From Fragilariopsis cylindrus CCMP1102 (Eukaryota > Bacillariophyta > Bacillariophyceae > Bacillariales > Bacillariaceae), in contig FMBT01000521.1 in the NCBI GenBank assembly GCA_900095095.1, positions 1 to 64,000 on the forward strand: DNA of 64,000 nucleotides. The letters are read 5' to 3'. The notes beneath the pieces are model-generated. The model worked only from the letters and a program-made list of their open reading frames with translations, ran no database searches and was not told the DNA's origin. Position 1 is the first letter of the stretch. Each line of letters starts with the position of its first letter. The position numbers and the translations under genes are program-made. Positions 1 through 11,654 of this stretch are shown here, piece by piece.

Positions 1-1878
1 GACGATGATGAAGAAGAAGAACCAAAACCACCATCCTGTCCACCTCTTCCTTGTCTTTGTCCTTGTCCTCTTCCTTGTTGTTGTCGTTCGTCATAATCAT
101 TGTTTCCATCTTTCCAAGATCCATCACGTGAATCTTGTTCATATCCACCTCTAGCATAGGCGTCGTTCGGGGAAGGACCATTACTATTTCCTCCTCTTGA
201 TGATGAAGAGAAGTCAGATAGATCATTATCCATTCTACCACCACGACCAGCAACATTAGAATCTTCACGATTTTGAAATTGGTTAGAACGACCCTTTTGA
301 TATATTAGCACCACTTACTGATCCAACACCACCAACTGTATTAAATCTATTATCCCTCTTGGAGTTTCTCTATCTCTATCACGATCTCTATCACGACCAC
401 CTCTGTCTTGAAAACGATCATTATCACGATCATCGTTGTTGTTATTGTTTTATTATTGTTATTTTATTATTGTAGGATGAATCTTCGTTGTTGTAGCCAC
501 TACCACCACCTTGTTGTTGTTGTTGGTTGCTGACCAAAACCAGGAGGACTCTCCTCCTCTTTCTCCACCTCCGTCGTTGTTGTGTTGTTATTGCCGAAAC
601 CAGGAGGACCTCCTCCTCCTCTCCTCGTTCTCCTCCTGGAGAATTAGAATTTCGACCGAATGGGATGGTGAACCTCCACTTCCACCACAGGAGGACCTCC
701 TCCTCCCTCTGTTTCCTCCTGGAGATTAAATTTCGACCAAATGGGGATGGTGAACACCACTGCCATTGCTATTGCTATTTCCGGCACAACCCAGGAGGAC
801 CTCCTCCACCTCCACCTCGTTCTCCACTGGTGAGTTAGAAATCTCGACCAAACGGGGATGGTGAACCTCCACCTCCACCTGCTCCTCGTTCTCCTCCTGG
901 TGGTGAGTTAGAATCGTCGACCAAATGGGGGTGGTGAACCTCCACCTCCACCTCGTTCTCCTCCTGGTGAATTAGAATTTCGTCCGAACGGGGGTGGTGA
1001 ACCCCCACCTCCTCCTCCTCCTGGGATGGTGGTGTACCTCCTGCACCACCACCACCACCTGCACCACCACCACCGAATGGTGGAGTACCCCTGCACTAGA
1101 TCCACCACCGAATGAAGGAGTACCACCAGCACCAGAACACCGAATGGAGGAGTACCACCAGCACCGCCACCGCCACCGGATGATGGAGTGCCACCAGCAC
1201 CGCTACCGCCACCAAATCCGCCATTATTGTTATTTGTGACATATAATTTGCCATTGACACAGCAGGTGTTTGAAATCTTGAAAATGGTGATGATGGAAAG
1301 AAGGATGATCGGCTACTACTGCTACCTCTATCACTATTCCTCTATTATTGTTATTTCTTTCCACGAAATTATCAAATCCGTATATACTTCCTCCTCCTAA
1401 TCCTTCTAGCCTGAAAGAAGTGTAGTCGTTAGTATTCGTGTCAAAGTCGTCATCATTCTCGTGATAAATTGAAAGGATTTCTTGTTTTGTAAATGTGGAT
1501 GGAAGTGCAAAAAATGGTGTGGAGGAATCCCAATCATACTCATAATCATAATTATCTTCGCCTTCGCCGTTGTCGTATACTGGCCCTACGCCTCGTGGCG
1601 CCTTCAATGATTGACCTGGAATTGTGACCAGACCAAATCTTCCTGGTACCACTAATGGCCATTGATTTTTGACATTCCCTTTCAAATTATTTTCTTGTTT
1701 TATTAATTGGATTAAATTGCAATGATGCTGTTCGTACTTTTGCTGATAATGGTACGGAATAGGCTTCTATTACTACTAGCCCTGCTACTGCACATAATGA
1801 TAATGCGACAACAATAACAACAACGACGACATTAGAAATAAATTTATTATTATTTGCTTGTCGAAGAGTAGTCATCAT
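1..1878 (-). CDS. Secreted Gly/Pro-rich protein, frame-broken and cut by the window edge
   Basis: The start at 1878 opens a peptide whose residues about 15-42 form a strongly hydrophobic Val/Ile/Leu/Ala stretch ending near Ala-Tyr-Ser, as in a signal peptide or anchor. That frame stops at 1687, but the next frame continues immediately (NVKNQWPLVVPGRFG) without an ATG, which looks like a one-base break in an A-rich run. It then passes into GAGGTPPFG-type and GGGSPPPFGRNSNSPGGERG-type repeats in changing frames. Between 1 and 300 an open frame reads Gly/Gln/Arg-rich (AYARGGYEQDSRDG, QQQGRGQGQRQGRGGQDGG) and runs off the edge. At least three frame changes are needed. I see no known domain; composition suggests a disordered secreted or wall protein. 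It could be a decaying gene or a live gene with assembly indels. Confidence 0.5.
530..1215 (-). repeat. Coding tandem repeats of the Gly/Pro-rich protein
   Basis: Two repeat blocks lie inside the gene above. From about 590 to 1010 a unit of roughly 65-80 bases encodes PPPFGRNSNSPGGERGGGG on the minus strand, with variable spacing. From about 1060 to 1215 a shorter unit of about 30 bases encodes GAGGTPPFGG. Length changes in such arrays could explain some of the frame changes. Confidence 0.6.
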
Positions 1879-2560
1879 CTTTTTTTTATTTTTCCTGCTT
1901 GCTTTCTGCTTAAGCTACTTCTATTCTGTAGTACGTTATTGATGGTCCTTCCCCCCTTGTTTGTCAAATGCTACGAAGTACAGTACCTCGACTTTGACTC
2001 CCAATGTTTTACGATACGAATACGATACACAATATATATTGTTATGATTGACAAGCAACAGGTTCGTCTCCTCGAAGTAAAAATTAATTCAAAAGCAAAT
2101 GCTTGCTTCCAACCTGCCTCGCCTTGTTGTCTAAAACAAAAATCTTTTCTCACTAAATGCTCTTAGCTTGTGCGTGCATGTAGGTAATTTCCAAGAGACA
2201 TGGCTCGCTACAGTTATTTTTCAAACGCATGGTGCTTAGATTTTTGGGGAGGATAGGAGATGGCGCGCGCTCAGCGCAGCGACGTCAGCAGAAAAGAACA
2301 ACGTGTCATCTGGTCATGTTGACTTTTTGTAGTAAGAAATAAATGACGTGGACTGAATTTGACACGCCCTAGCCTGCTACTGTTACTCTCTCACAAGCCT
2401 TTTTTAGGGAAATACACCTCTTTTAAAAAGACCCTAAATCAGCCTCAAAATCGAGTAAATCTGCCGCAGCCAGTAATACATAATGATGATTAGGAAGGAG
2501 AAGCAGCCCTGCTACGGAAACATCTAGAGGATAAAAATATGCATTGTGTGCAGTTCATTA
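1879..2560. other. Intergenic; probable promoter side of the Gly/Pro-rich gene
   Basis: No gene seen. Two cAMP-response-like cores lie here: GACGTCAG near 2280 and ATGACGTG near 2344, about 400-470 bases upstream of the minus-strand start at 1878. In the diatom Phaeodactylum, TGACGT and ACGTCA cores act in CO2/cAMP-responsive promoters; function here is inference. Confidence 0.3.
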
Positions 2561-3244
2561 GAGACACATACAACAATCTCCTGTGGTATGGTATTGTGTC
2601 AAGATACACTCAGTGTTCTCAATAATACTTCAAAGGTTTTATACACATTGTATGTCGATGGGGTGGCTGCTATGCTGGGGGATCTATATCTTTGGAATCT
2701 CAAGAAGAGCACTCTCCTATAGATGATGTGTCATTTTTTGATTTCCAGCAGTTTTCTTGTCTTTGTGTTGGATGCCAGTTTTTTGTATGTGCTACTATGC
2801 AATTAATTATCTCCCTAAGTTATATTAGTAAAAAAGTACTACACTACAGCACAGCCAGCACACCTCATACATTTACAATGTATTGAACTACCTGACTCAT
2901 CACCTACTGTGGTTAGTTTGCTTTTTTGCTACACCACAATCTCCTCCTGCTGTCTTGACACACTGAGGTGTCAATATCAACTCTCATTTTGTGGTCCAGC
3001 AGCTTTTGGCCTACTACTACAACTCTACTGTATCAACGGCTGTTTTTTGTCAAATCATTTATGATGGTGATGGTGATGGTGTTGGCTATTCTATCTAATA
3101 GTCAAAAAATGGTACATAAAATGGCGTACGTATCATACACTATCATTGGGTACTTTAGGATTCAAAACAATGTGTGCAGGGGGAACAGACTGCTTGGCAG
3201 ATGATACCAACTGCATATGTAGTTTCTTTACCTTCTCCCTTACT
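2561..3244 (+). repeat. Dispersed repeat family 1, copy A
   Basis: This stretch matches the reverse strand of 38635-39325 over nearly its whole length. Shared landmarks in order are ACATACAACAATCTC, GTGTCAAGATACACTCAGTG, a block around GAAGAGCACTCTC, a block around TGGTCCAGCAG, and GTTTCTTTACCTTCTCCCTT. Conceptual translations also match in part (SQEEHS, DASFL-like and ILSNSQK segments), but no long frame is open in either copy. It is a non-coding or long-dead interspersed repeat. No terminal repeats or target duplications were identified. Confidence 0.75.
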
Positions 3245-3399
3245 TCTTCTTCATTCTTATTGCTTAGCTGCCATGGTGCACGTTGTTGTGATCATTTGAG
3301 TGTGCGCTTTATAATTACTCTTCATTACATTTTGATTCCATGGTGTGTGCACAGGTTTTGTGTTACATTCTAGCTACATATATATGTTTAATTATAGCT

Positions 3400-4358
3400 C
3401 ACAGTTGGTACTACAGCGCATCATAGGCATAGTAGAGCACACACACACCCTCTCCAATAGCAATGACCCACCATCCATCCACACCTACTGTTTGCTTTCT
3501 GTTGTTGTTGTTGTTGCAATCAGTCTCATCCTGCCTGACTGGCACTCTTTGTGCTGCTATAAGTCAACAAAAACATGGTGCACAAAATGGCACATCAATC
3601 AAGTAAGATCAACAAATATCCCACACCCATTGTTTTGTCCATTTTTTTACAGCTCAAAAACAATAGATCCTCCTACAAACACTTCTTCTTGTTTTGATAG
3701 CATTGAGTAATCGTTTGGGAATTGTTACTACTGTATGGTTGCGCTCCTATTCCACACAATACTACCTAGTATAGCCCCCCACACATTAAGTTGGAATGTA
3801 GATTTGTGTGGGATAGGTGGTGTAGAAGGTTGGAGGAGCCACCATACAGAAACAATTCCTAGAAAAAAATGGTACTTCACTGCATAGCGTGTGCTGTAGG
3901 GTGAAAACTGTCCATGCGCTGACGGGATTTTGTAACAAAATGGGCAAACCCAAACCACGTTGAGATGGAACGCGCCTATACAATTGATTTTATATCACAG
4001 TTGGTACAGCGCATCATAGGCATAGAGCACACACACATCCACACATCCATTCTCACCTACTGTTTGCTTTCTTTTGTTGTTGCAGACAATCTTATCCTGC
4101 CTGACTGGCACAACAGTGTGGTTGTTGTTGCAGACAATCTTATCTTGCCTGACTGGCACAACAGTGTGGTCTTGTGCCAATACACTCTCATTCTTTGTGT
4201 TGCTATTAGTCAAAAACTGGGTGCGCACAGAATGGCACATCAAGTAAAAAAGTAAGATCAACAAATATCCCACACCACGTTGTTTTGTGCATTATTTGTA
4301 TGGCTCAAGAAACAATAAATCCTTCTACATACACTTCTTGTTTTGATTGCATTGAGTG
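3400..4358 (+). repeat. Direct duplication of about 0.3-0.36 kb with a nested 48-bp duplication
   Basis: Unit 1 (3400-3709) and unit 2 (3996-4358) share ACAGTTGG, CAGCGCATCATAGGCATAG, ACACACACA, TATCCCACACC and TTTTGATwGCATTGAGT landmarks in the same order, separated by about 290 unrelated bases. Unit 2 contains an extra tandem duplication of 48 bases (4081-4128 and 4129-4176) beginning TGCAGACAATCTTATC. The short open frames over it are by-products. Confidence 0.7.
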
Positions 4359-5496
4359 TGTGATCTGGAATTTTCTTTTTGATTTGATTATGTTATGGTG
4401 GTACTTTGCATGGCATAGACAAATAACATACAGATCTGGGGGGACTATTTGTTTAGACACGCACAACATGTGCACTCAAAAAGTGATGTACAAATAATTG
4501 TGCCCCTTACTAAGCTGCTGGTAAATAAGAATTAGGTAGGTGTGATTTATATGCCTATGCTTGCTGGTAAGTAAGCAAGGGGGTATCAAAAGTAAAAGTG
4601 AAGGTACATACACTCTATCATCTACTGAGTGTGTGTGGATGTGTGGATAGATGGGAGGTACTTTGTCTGGTCTACAACCAATAAATGCTCTCTTGAGAGA
4701 TATCATATGCGTGATGATGATTACTTACTATATAAGAAGGAACAGCAGAATATATTATATATTGCTGGTTTCTTGCTTTTTGCAACATTCTCTTGACTGA
4801 TGACACTGATAATTTCTAAGAAGGATTTTCTGCCGTGTTACAGCTCATGTGAAAACGCAACAGCCGAGGGAGGGCACAAACAACTCATCTGCAAACACCT
4901 TAGAAATTCTCTAATCTGCGCTTTTATGCCACATATAAGTTTCTGATGCACATCCACTGCTTTTGGATAAAAATACTAAAACTAGAGACTTCTCATTACT
5001 ATGAAATCTTAGCATATGCAGCATTGATGTCAATAGACTGAGTACCACTTTGTTTTTGTCTAAAAAAATGATGGTCCTCAAGTGGGTGGCTACTAGATTC
5101 ATATGATTCAAATCACACACATTCAAGAATTTTGTAGCATGGGCATGTGTACTAGTTTTAAACTACCTTACCCATGCATAATATCATGTAAGGTTTTGAA
5201 TTATTTAATTACACACATTCAATTCAATCAACCAGCACCAAACAGTGCTGCAATATGATGAGGTAGTACACTAACTTGACTCCTCTCTCTTACTCAATGT
5301 GATTGTCCTAAAAGTAGTATTAGTCAAGGAAATTTATGCAAAATGACTAGTAACATTGGTATGCACCACCCCATCACCCAATACTTACGCAACATCAAAA
5401 AATATGTACTACACTACATTTGCATGCCTTAGAAGTTTTTCAAAAAAATGAGCTGTCTTTGCCACACTGAAAATGTATGGACAAAGATGCTTTGTT
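4359..5496. other. Intergenic AT-rich DNA
   Basis: I see no convincing gene, RNA or element here. Open frames are short and without domain features. Confidence 0.5.
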
Positions 5497-6004
5497 GATA
5501 TCTGTGAGGTGTACTTTGATTGTCTGCATAGGAGGTAGTGCACGTCCATAACATCCTGCTACTGCCAGTTTTTTGGTGGAGATACTTACCTCTAGTATAA
5601 GATCTCTACCTGGTTGTAATATAGAATGTTTTACATCATCAGAGTGTATCTTTTAGTAAAGCTCTCAGCTACAAAATGCTGATACTTCTCCATTATTATA
5701 CAGCATAATAGGTAGGTAAGTAATGATCCATTGATGTCTGTTGTGTGAGGTGTACCTTGTTTGTTCGCATAGGTGGTGCACATCCAAAACATCTTGCTAC
5801 TACCAGTTTTTTGGTGGAGATACTTCTAACAAAAATTTGATAGGTAGACAAGGGAAGTAAATAAGTATAGAATCTCTATCTGGTTGTAATAATATAGAAT
5901 ATTTTGCATCATCAGAGTGTATGTTTTAGTAAAGCTCTCAACTACAAATAATGCTGATACTTCTCCATTATTATACAGAATAATGATAAGTAAGCAATGA
6001 TCCA
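5497..6004 (+). repeat. Tandem duplication, unit about 235-270 bp
   Basis: Unit 1 (5497-5730) and unit 2 (5733-6004) share CATCCwwAACATC, CCAGTTTTTTGGTGGAG, CATCATCAGAGTGTAT, TTTTAGTAAAGCTCTCA and CTTCTCCATTATTATACAG in order. Unit 2 has an insertion of about 25-30 bases near 5830 (around a GATAGGTAGACAAGGG segment). It is non-coding. Confidence 0.75.
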
Positions 6005-6130
6005 ACCAAGCACCACACTCAATATTTATGTTTAAAGCTCTAACTACTTGAATAAATAATATTATTCCACAGCTTGAATGAATGGTGTCATCACTCCCCC
6101 TACCTAGAAGATGCATATGCTTCTTTCATT

Positions 6131-6155
6131 CCATTCCATTCCATTCCATTCCAAC
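6131..6155 (+). repeat. ATTCC pentamer microsatellite
   Basis: About four to five ATTCC units in a row, upstream of the 5S gene's 3' side. Confidence 0.8.
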
Positions 6156-6377
6156 AAGGGTGACATTATTTCTAGCAACATTGGGTTACATCATGATGGT
6201 GGTTTATAGAAACTAACAGTTAGTTGTTGTAAAAATAACAGTACATATATATAATACAAGTGGTGGTTACCATTCTTTTAAAGCTACAGGATGGAGGTAG
6301 GAATAATAAGATATAATATGATGATGAAGAACTAAAAAGCCTTCCAAAAAAATAAAGACAAAAACGATAAAAAAAGA

Positions 6378-6493
6378 GAACAACACCTGGGATTCCAACG
6401 TGGTCCCCCACCGTAGTACTAACCAGGCCCGAACATGCTTAACTTCGCTGAGCAGACGGGAAGCGGTGCTGTCATGTTGGTATGATCGTTCTC
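6378..6493 (-). rRNA. 5S ribosomal RNA
   Basis: Read on the minus strand, the segment has the eukaryotic 5S core in order: CGTCTGCTCAGCGAAGTTAA, GCATGTTCGGGCCTGG, TTAGTACTACGGTGGG and GGACCACGTTGGAATCC. The 5' end (GAACGAT) pairs with the 3' end (GTTGTTC) as helix I. A T-run directly after the 3' end (plus-strand A-run 6371-6375) fits an RNA polymerase III terminator. The A-box/C-box internal promoter region (AGTTAAGCATGTTCGGG) is present. Length about 114-116 bases is within a few bases of the usual 118-120; exact ends are estimated. Only one copy is seen, so it is a dispersed gene rather than part of an array in this window. Confidence 0.93.
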
Positions 6494-6537
6494 TCTTCAT
6501 CGTCCGAATTCTAATTTCACTAACTCTTTTTAAATTT

Positions 6538-6580
6538 TCACATTACATTACATTACATTACATTACATTACATTACATCA
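6538..6580 (+). repeat. CATTA pentamer microsatellite
   Basis: Eight or so ACATT/CATTA units in a row, just upstream (5' side) of the minus-strand 5S gene. Confidence 0.85.
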
Positions 6581-7014
6581 CATTTTTCTTTTACAAAACA
6601 CAAAACACACACCACATACCGTACTTTACCGTTTGTACAACAAGAACACATTTCGACATTGGCTGTCGACACTTGCCTATCAGAAAGCAGGAAATATCAT
6701 CATGCTGGTGCTGCTGCTTGCTTGATCGTTAATGGAGAAGATCAGCAAGATAGATAGATGCCTTTGATGAAAAAACAAGTAGGTGTACTCGTTAGTTCTT
6801 AAAAAAAGAAGTTGGGTAGGCGCAGGGGAGAGACAGCAACAAACTCACAACTCTCGCGTTTGTTTGTTGTTGATGATCATCATCGTAACAATCATCATCA
6901 TAACAATCATCATCATTAACAATCATTTCAAAGATAATCACACGCACATCCTATATAATATAAACATTCGATTCGATTTCATTTGATTCGATTCCGGTAT
7001 ATATAAACGAAACG

Positions 7015-7325
7015 ATGACACTTCTTTCATTTACAAGACGATGGAATAATAATGAAATTGCTGAAATGATCCGTGAAGATACGTCCTACTATACGAAAGG
7101 CACGAAAGGTGATATTACTACTACTTTGCGTTATTGCCACCACCACCGCCACTGCACGACAAGAGCAACAACAACAATAATAACGAAGAAAGACAGCAGG
7201 CAAGAGGAATGTTACTAATAACAAAAGCAAGAAGAACAATGAGAAGAAGAAGAATTGCATTGTTAACGTTTTACTGGATTAGCTTTTTTATGAAATCAAT
7301 TTTGATCAACAGATATCATTATTAG
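7015..7325 (+). CDS. Possible small hypothetical gene
   Basis: A TATATATAAA box about 20 bases upstream precedes an ATG at 7015. The first frame reads MTLLSFTRRWNNNEIAEMIR and onward to about 7125; a second frame from there reads FALLPPPPPLHDKS, an Asn run, an Arg-rich stretch and a hydrophobic end near 7325. Joining them needs one base change near 7125. No domain recognised; it may be chance coding in low-complexity DNA. Confidence 0.2.
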
Positions 7326-7329
7326 CATT

Positions 7330-7849
7330 AATAGATTATTTTAGATCATTAGAAGTACTTATTATTTGCTCCTCTTAATTATAGAGTCGTCCCGAATTTT
7401 TGAATGCTATACACTTATACCTCTAGTAAATTTTTGAATAAATCAAAATCCAACATCACTAGTATTCTTGTCTTTATTACCGAATGTTGATGATTGTAGT
7501 ACAAAGAAGTTTTCAATTTGAAGTAGAAGTGATTGTGTTAGAGATCGTTTACTCGTTTTTTCTATCATGGTCGTCGTGTCGTCGTGAATTTTCTTCTTCC
7601 TACAGTACTAATAAAATACAGTCAAGACATGAAACGTGTGCGCACTGGATATTCATCGATTTTATGCGGATACTTTGTTTATTTTACTATTCATAGTTAG
7701 TCTACTTCACATCATCACATCACACATTCAATATATTGCATCATTGACATCAGACAATCGCAAATAAATACAAACAACAACGCAAAGTTAAATATGCAGT
7801 AACAGCTGATGAAACGTTGAAACAAGGACAAGTAAAAGCAGAGGAGTAA
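7330..7849. other. Intergenic
   Basis: AT-rich DNA; nothing supportable seen. Confidence 0.5.
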
Positions 7850-8125
7850 CATTTTACTCTTTCCGTGCGTTGGGAACCTGGATTTCTCGTGCGATTTCGT
7901 TACTTAGAAGTATCTGACTTGGAAACCTGGATTTCTCGTGAGCCGCGAGCCAGTATTTTTTATATAAAAAATGTATATAAATATGATCAGTTTTGTTGTT
8001 GATGGCCAACTTGTGGGGCTCGAGCTAGCACAGGGCCTTCCGTTAGTAAGCCGAACGTGTCATTTTCGGCGATTTAAATAATTTTTATTTAGGGGAGCTC
8101 TTCATAAAGGGGGCATAATAATCTG

Positions 8126-8215
8126 AAACAAGGGGAAACATTTTCCCCTTGTTTCAAACAAGGGGAAGCATTTTCCCCTTGTTTCAAACAAGGGGAAACA
8201 TTTTCCCCTTGTTTT
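8126..8215. repeat. Three tandem 30-bp perfect-palindrome hairpin units
   Basis: Units 8126-8155, 8156-8185 and 8186-8215 each consist of AAACAAGGGGAAA, a four-base turn near CATT, and the complementary TTCCCCTTGTTT. Unit 2 differs by a single base. Each can fold alone, or all can slip-pair. Confidence 0.9.
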
Positions 8216-8277
8216 ATACTGCGCAAATCCTCGTAAAAAAAAAACGAAAAAAATTATTTTCATACGATATATAAAAT

Positions 8278-8690
8278 GGGAATGTATTGAATCGAAGCTC
8301 AATCAATATGGGTCCATTTAATACAAACTTTATAGACGAAATGTATATATGTGTACTGTGAATGAAGACAAAAAGTTTCGGTTGAATTTGGTCATCTGGG
8401 GAAAATTATATGAGGGTTTATGTGGGTGGCAGGCAACTTTCGAATCGCCAGGAAGAGGTACATAAGAGAGAAGTATTGAAAATTAAATATTAGAGTAATA
8501 GATAAAGTACTAGTACAGATGTCTCTATTAGTGTTATATTAGTCAATGTGCTAATTTTTATTGTTATTGGTATATTAAGTGAGGACTCATTTTTACCGGG
8601 TATGTAGGACGTGTTTTTTCAAAAAATAAATATTATTCGTCTTGTACTACTAAGAGACCTCATAGAATTTTTCCAAATGACCAAATCCTA
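8278..8690 (+). repeat. Dispersed repeat family 2, copy A
   Basis: Matches the reverse strand of 38165-38490: shared landmarks are GGGAATGTATTGAAT, GAATTTGGTCAT, GTGGGTGGCAGGC, TTTCGAATCGCCA, AGATGTCTCTATTA and GTTATATTAGTCAAT. Near 8657-8690 a short inverted copy of the GGTCATTTGG-to-ATGAGG segment follows, so the element may have inverted ends. No coding capacity. Confidence 0.7.
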
Positions 8691-9033
8691 AAAAATGAAT
8701 ATATTTACTCTTTCCGACGAGCTAGCACAGTATATAGTTCACATTTTCTTAACAGTTTTACTCTGAACCTGGATTTCTTGTGCCCCACGAGTACATAAAA
8801 AATGAATATATTTATGATCAGTTTTGTTGTGATGGCCAACTTGTACCAATCGAGCTAGCACAGTAATAGTTCACATTTTCTTAACAGTTTTACTCTTTCC
8901 GTGCGTTGGGAACCTGGATTTCTTGGTGACTGACGAGTACATAAAAAATGTATATATTTATGATCAGTTTTGTTGTGATGGCCAACTTGGGGCCAATCGA
9001 GCTAGCACAGTATAAACCGTTCATTTTTTTTGG

Positions 9034-9753
9034 CGCACGGCGGGCGGGCAGGACGAATTCTTGTTGCAGCTCATTTATTTCTTTTGAGAATTTTTTCATT
9101 TAATACTACTTCAGTACCTACCTACTACTGTACGTTTCTACTACTTGTAACTTGTAGACTTGTATTGTACAATGATAAATTGACATTATGCCTGCCTGAA
9201 CTACAGTATATATTATTCTACACTGCACACTTTTACTTTACCCCTGCCGCAGCGATATAACTGTCATATGATGTGTGATATTATTGAAGAATAATCGAAA
9301 CAATAAGGATGACGAAGATGAAGAATATCACAACGTAGACGACGAAGACGTAGACGACGACAAAAGACACTCGGAACGAAGATGATGAACGTGAATAATT
9401 AAGATCCAATAAATCGATTGTGCCACAAAAGATCTCCTCATATCGTATAATTAAGACATCATATCATTCGACGACTGACACAGCGCGTTGGATCCCATAC
9501 CGTGTTCCCAAAAACGAACAGAAAAAAACCATCACGTTTTGAAAAATGTAAACGTGAACAATACGTTTTTTTTTCAATCGCTAACGCAACAATGCTTTCA
9601 TCTAGCTAGGCATTCGAATCGACTACAGGTACAGGCAACTTGCCATAACATAACTTTGAATACAAACAAAAATCATAAACAACAATCCTAACAAAATACT
9701 TCGATCATCATCACATCATCATCATCATCATCATCAAAAAAAGAATAGAAACA
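9034..9753. other. Intergenic
   Basis: No gene seen. GACGA-rich low complexity near 9310-9380 and a CAT/ATC run at 9710-9735 directly before the next start. Confidence 0.5.
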
Positions 9754-11218
9754 ATGTTTAATTCGAAACAGAGATATATTCCATCTCATGGTGCCGGTGG
9801 TTCCAACAGTCGTTGTCATTTACCACCTTCTCAATTCCCTCTTGGTCATCAGTCAGAGAGCTACAACTTACATCAGCGTGTTCAGTACGGTGCTGCGTAT
9901 GGACACCAACAACATCCTTTTATTGCGCCGCAATCTATGCAAGGAGGATCGAATGGAGGAAACTTTAATATGCAAACAAATAACTTTCAAGCATTTCCGG
10001 GTGTTTCTCCACCAAATACCACATACGGACCACCAGGACGGGACTATTCCGGGCCACCAGGACATGGCCATTACGGGCCGCCCGAACCAGAGATCTCGGA
10101 AGAAGAATTGGAAAAGCAGATGCGAAACTTACCTCCTGCATATCAAAAAGCGTATAATGATGGACAGAAAGAAAAAGCGCGGCTACAGATTCTTGGGAAA
10201 AGTCGTACAGCGGAGCACAGGACGTTCAAACGCTTGTCGAATGAATGTAAGGACGAGGCAAAGCGAGATCAACAAAGAACGAAACTCGAAAGAGCAGCGG
10301 ACCAAAAAAGTACAAGTATGATGTTTGATTATGCGAATAACAATCGTAAACATCTTCGCGATATTGACGTTGATGGTGATGATAGTACGGAAGCAGTTGG
10401 TAGGAGTACCAAAAACACCGAACTTCAGGCAACGAAACAGAGATGCAGGATGAAAACGCATATCAAGAATATATTGTTCTTAATACTGCGCGTGAACTAC
10501 TTTCGTCCGCAAAATATATGCACGTTCAAAAAGATGACTAATGCTACGAAGAAGGAAGAGGAAGGATTCAATCGATTCTATTCAAGTAACATCAATAAAC
10601 TCCACGAAATCGCTCATATCAAGGATGAAATGATGGAGAAGTATGGTTCGATAGCATTGGAACATCTAAACAAAATGGTAGAAGACCAGTGCTCAAATGA
10701 AAGCCAATCAACTATACATTGTTTCAAGAACATTTTTGGTGAGGCACTGAAAATGAATTCATCTGAACGACGCGAACTTTATAGAAAAACGTCATCATGG
10801 ATCAACCACGAACAACACACAATTCGTGATTAAGCAGCATGAAGAACAACAGGAAGAAATGGCAAGGTTGAAAGTTAAATGCGATAAGCAAGACGACGAA
10901 GTCAAGAAGATTCGAGGTTTTCGAGTCGAAGACTTGAAAAACCAGAAGGCTGAATTGAAGGATATCCAGGAACAGCACGGTGTTGATATGGAGAAGGCCG
11001 AGAGCCAAAACAAAGAAATTGTTCAGTCGAAGAACGAAATTATTCAATCGAAGAATGTAATTATTCAATCGAAAAACGAACAAATCCAATCAAAGGAAGA
11101 TCGAATAAACGAACAGATTCAATCAAAGGAAGAGTTGGCAACATTGCAACGTCAAATAATCGAGAAATATGAAGAAGAGATCAAATCATTGAAAAAAGCT
11201 TTACAAGAAAAGAAGTGA
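9754..11218 (+). CDS. Unrecognised protein with Q/P/G-rich N-terminus and coiled-coil C-terminus
   Basis: The ATG at 9754 follows an A-rich leader. Residues 1-110 are Gly/Pro/Gln-rich (PPGRDYSGPPGHGHYGPP); from about 112 the chain becomes charged and helical (EEELEKQMRNLPPAYQKAY, KSRTAEHRTFKRLSNE). This frame ends at 10833, and a second frame overlapping from about 10826 continues as a clear coiled coil (KQHEEQQEEMARLKVK, then repeated IIQSKNE/IQSKE heptads) to 11218. The compositional continuity suggests one protein of about 490 residues with a single-base break near 10.80-10.83 kb. No known family recognised. Confidence 0.6.
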
Positions 11219-11654
11219 AAGCAAAGATATAAGACATGTAGATTACATATATAAAATAATAGATAAATGAATAAAGGAAAATGACGTTCTGTGTATACTT
11301 TCTAGGTAGTTTGTGGTCCATACCGTGTTCAGTACATACGATGACGTACTTGATAGTTATTATTAGCTATGTGCTTTGTTTGCACAATGGGATACTACCT
11401 GGAATAAATTAGTACAGCGCACTAAATGGTAGTCCTAACCTCGGTGGTACTGGTATAGTACTGGTATTGGTGGATCATCATCATCATCATCGTCGGAATG
11501 AGCTGGAAGGTTAGTAGGAGAAGCAACAGTATCACTATTCGCAGGAGCAGTAGGAACAAGAACAGACAATGAAGCTGCTGACGCTATTATAATTGCTGTC
11601 GTCGGGGATGATGGTGATGATATTGATAATGATTTTGACAATGATAATAATGCG
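11219..11654. other. Intergenic or upstream exon region
   Basis: A plus-strand frame from about 11500 (TVSLFAGAVGTRTDNEAADA) runs in phase into the next gene but has no ATG after its preceding stop. It may be an unidentified 5' exon. Confidence 0.3.

Larger units (their letters stand above)
7850..9033 (+). repeat. Tandem/diverged copies of a roughly 140-bp unit
   Basis: Full units begin at GAGCTAGCACAG at 8719 and 8852, with a partial unit at 8999-9033. Each carries TTTTACTCT, AACCTGGATTTCTTG, ACGAGTACATAAAAAATG and GATCAGTTTTGTTGTGATGG in order. A more diverged copy of the same blocks lies at 7850-8045, split from the others by the hairpin array and by repeat family 2. Non-coding. Confidence 0.7.

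Noticed and set aside
2692-4706. Small proteins in the 2.7-4.7 kb region
   Set aside because: The frames follow dispersed and tandem repeats, and partner copies at 38-39 kb do not keep them open.
6220-6500. Minus-strand peptides over the 5S region
   Set aside because: They overlap a clear 5S rRNA gene and have no protein features.
8126-8215. CRISPR-like array
   Set aside because: The 30-bp units abut with no spacers and each is a palindrome; this is eukaryotic DNA.
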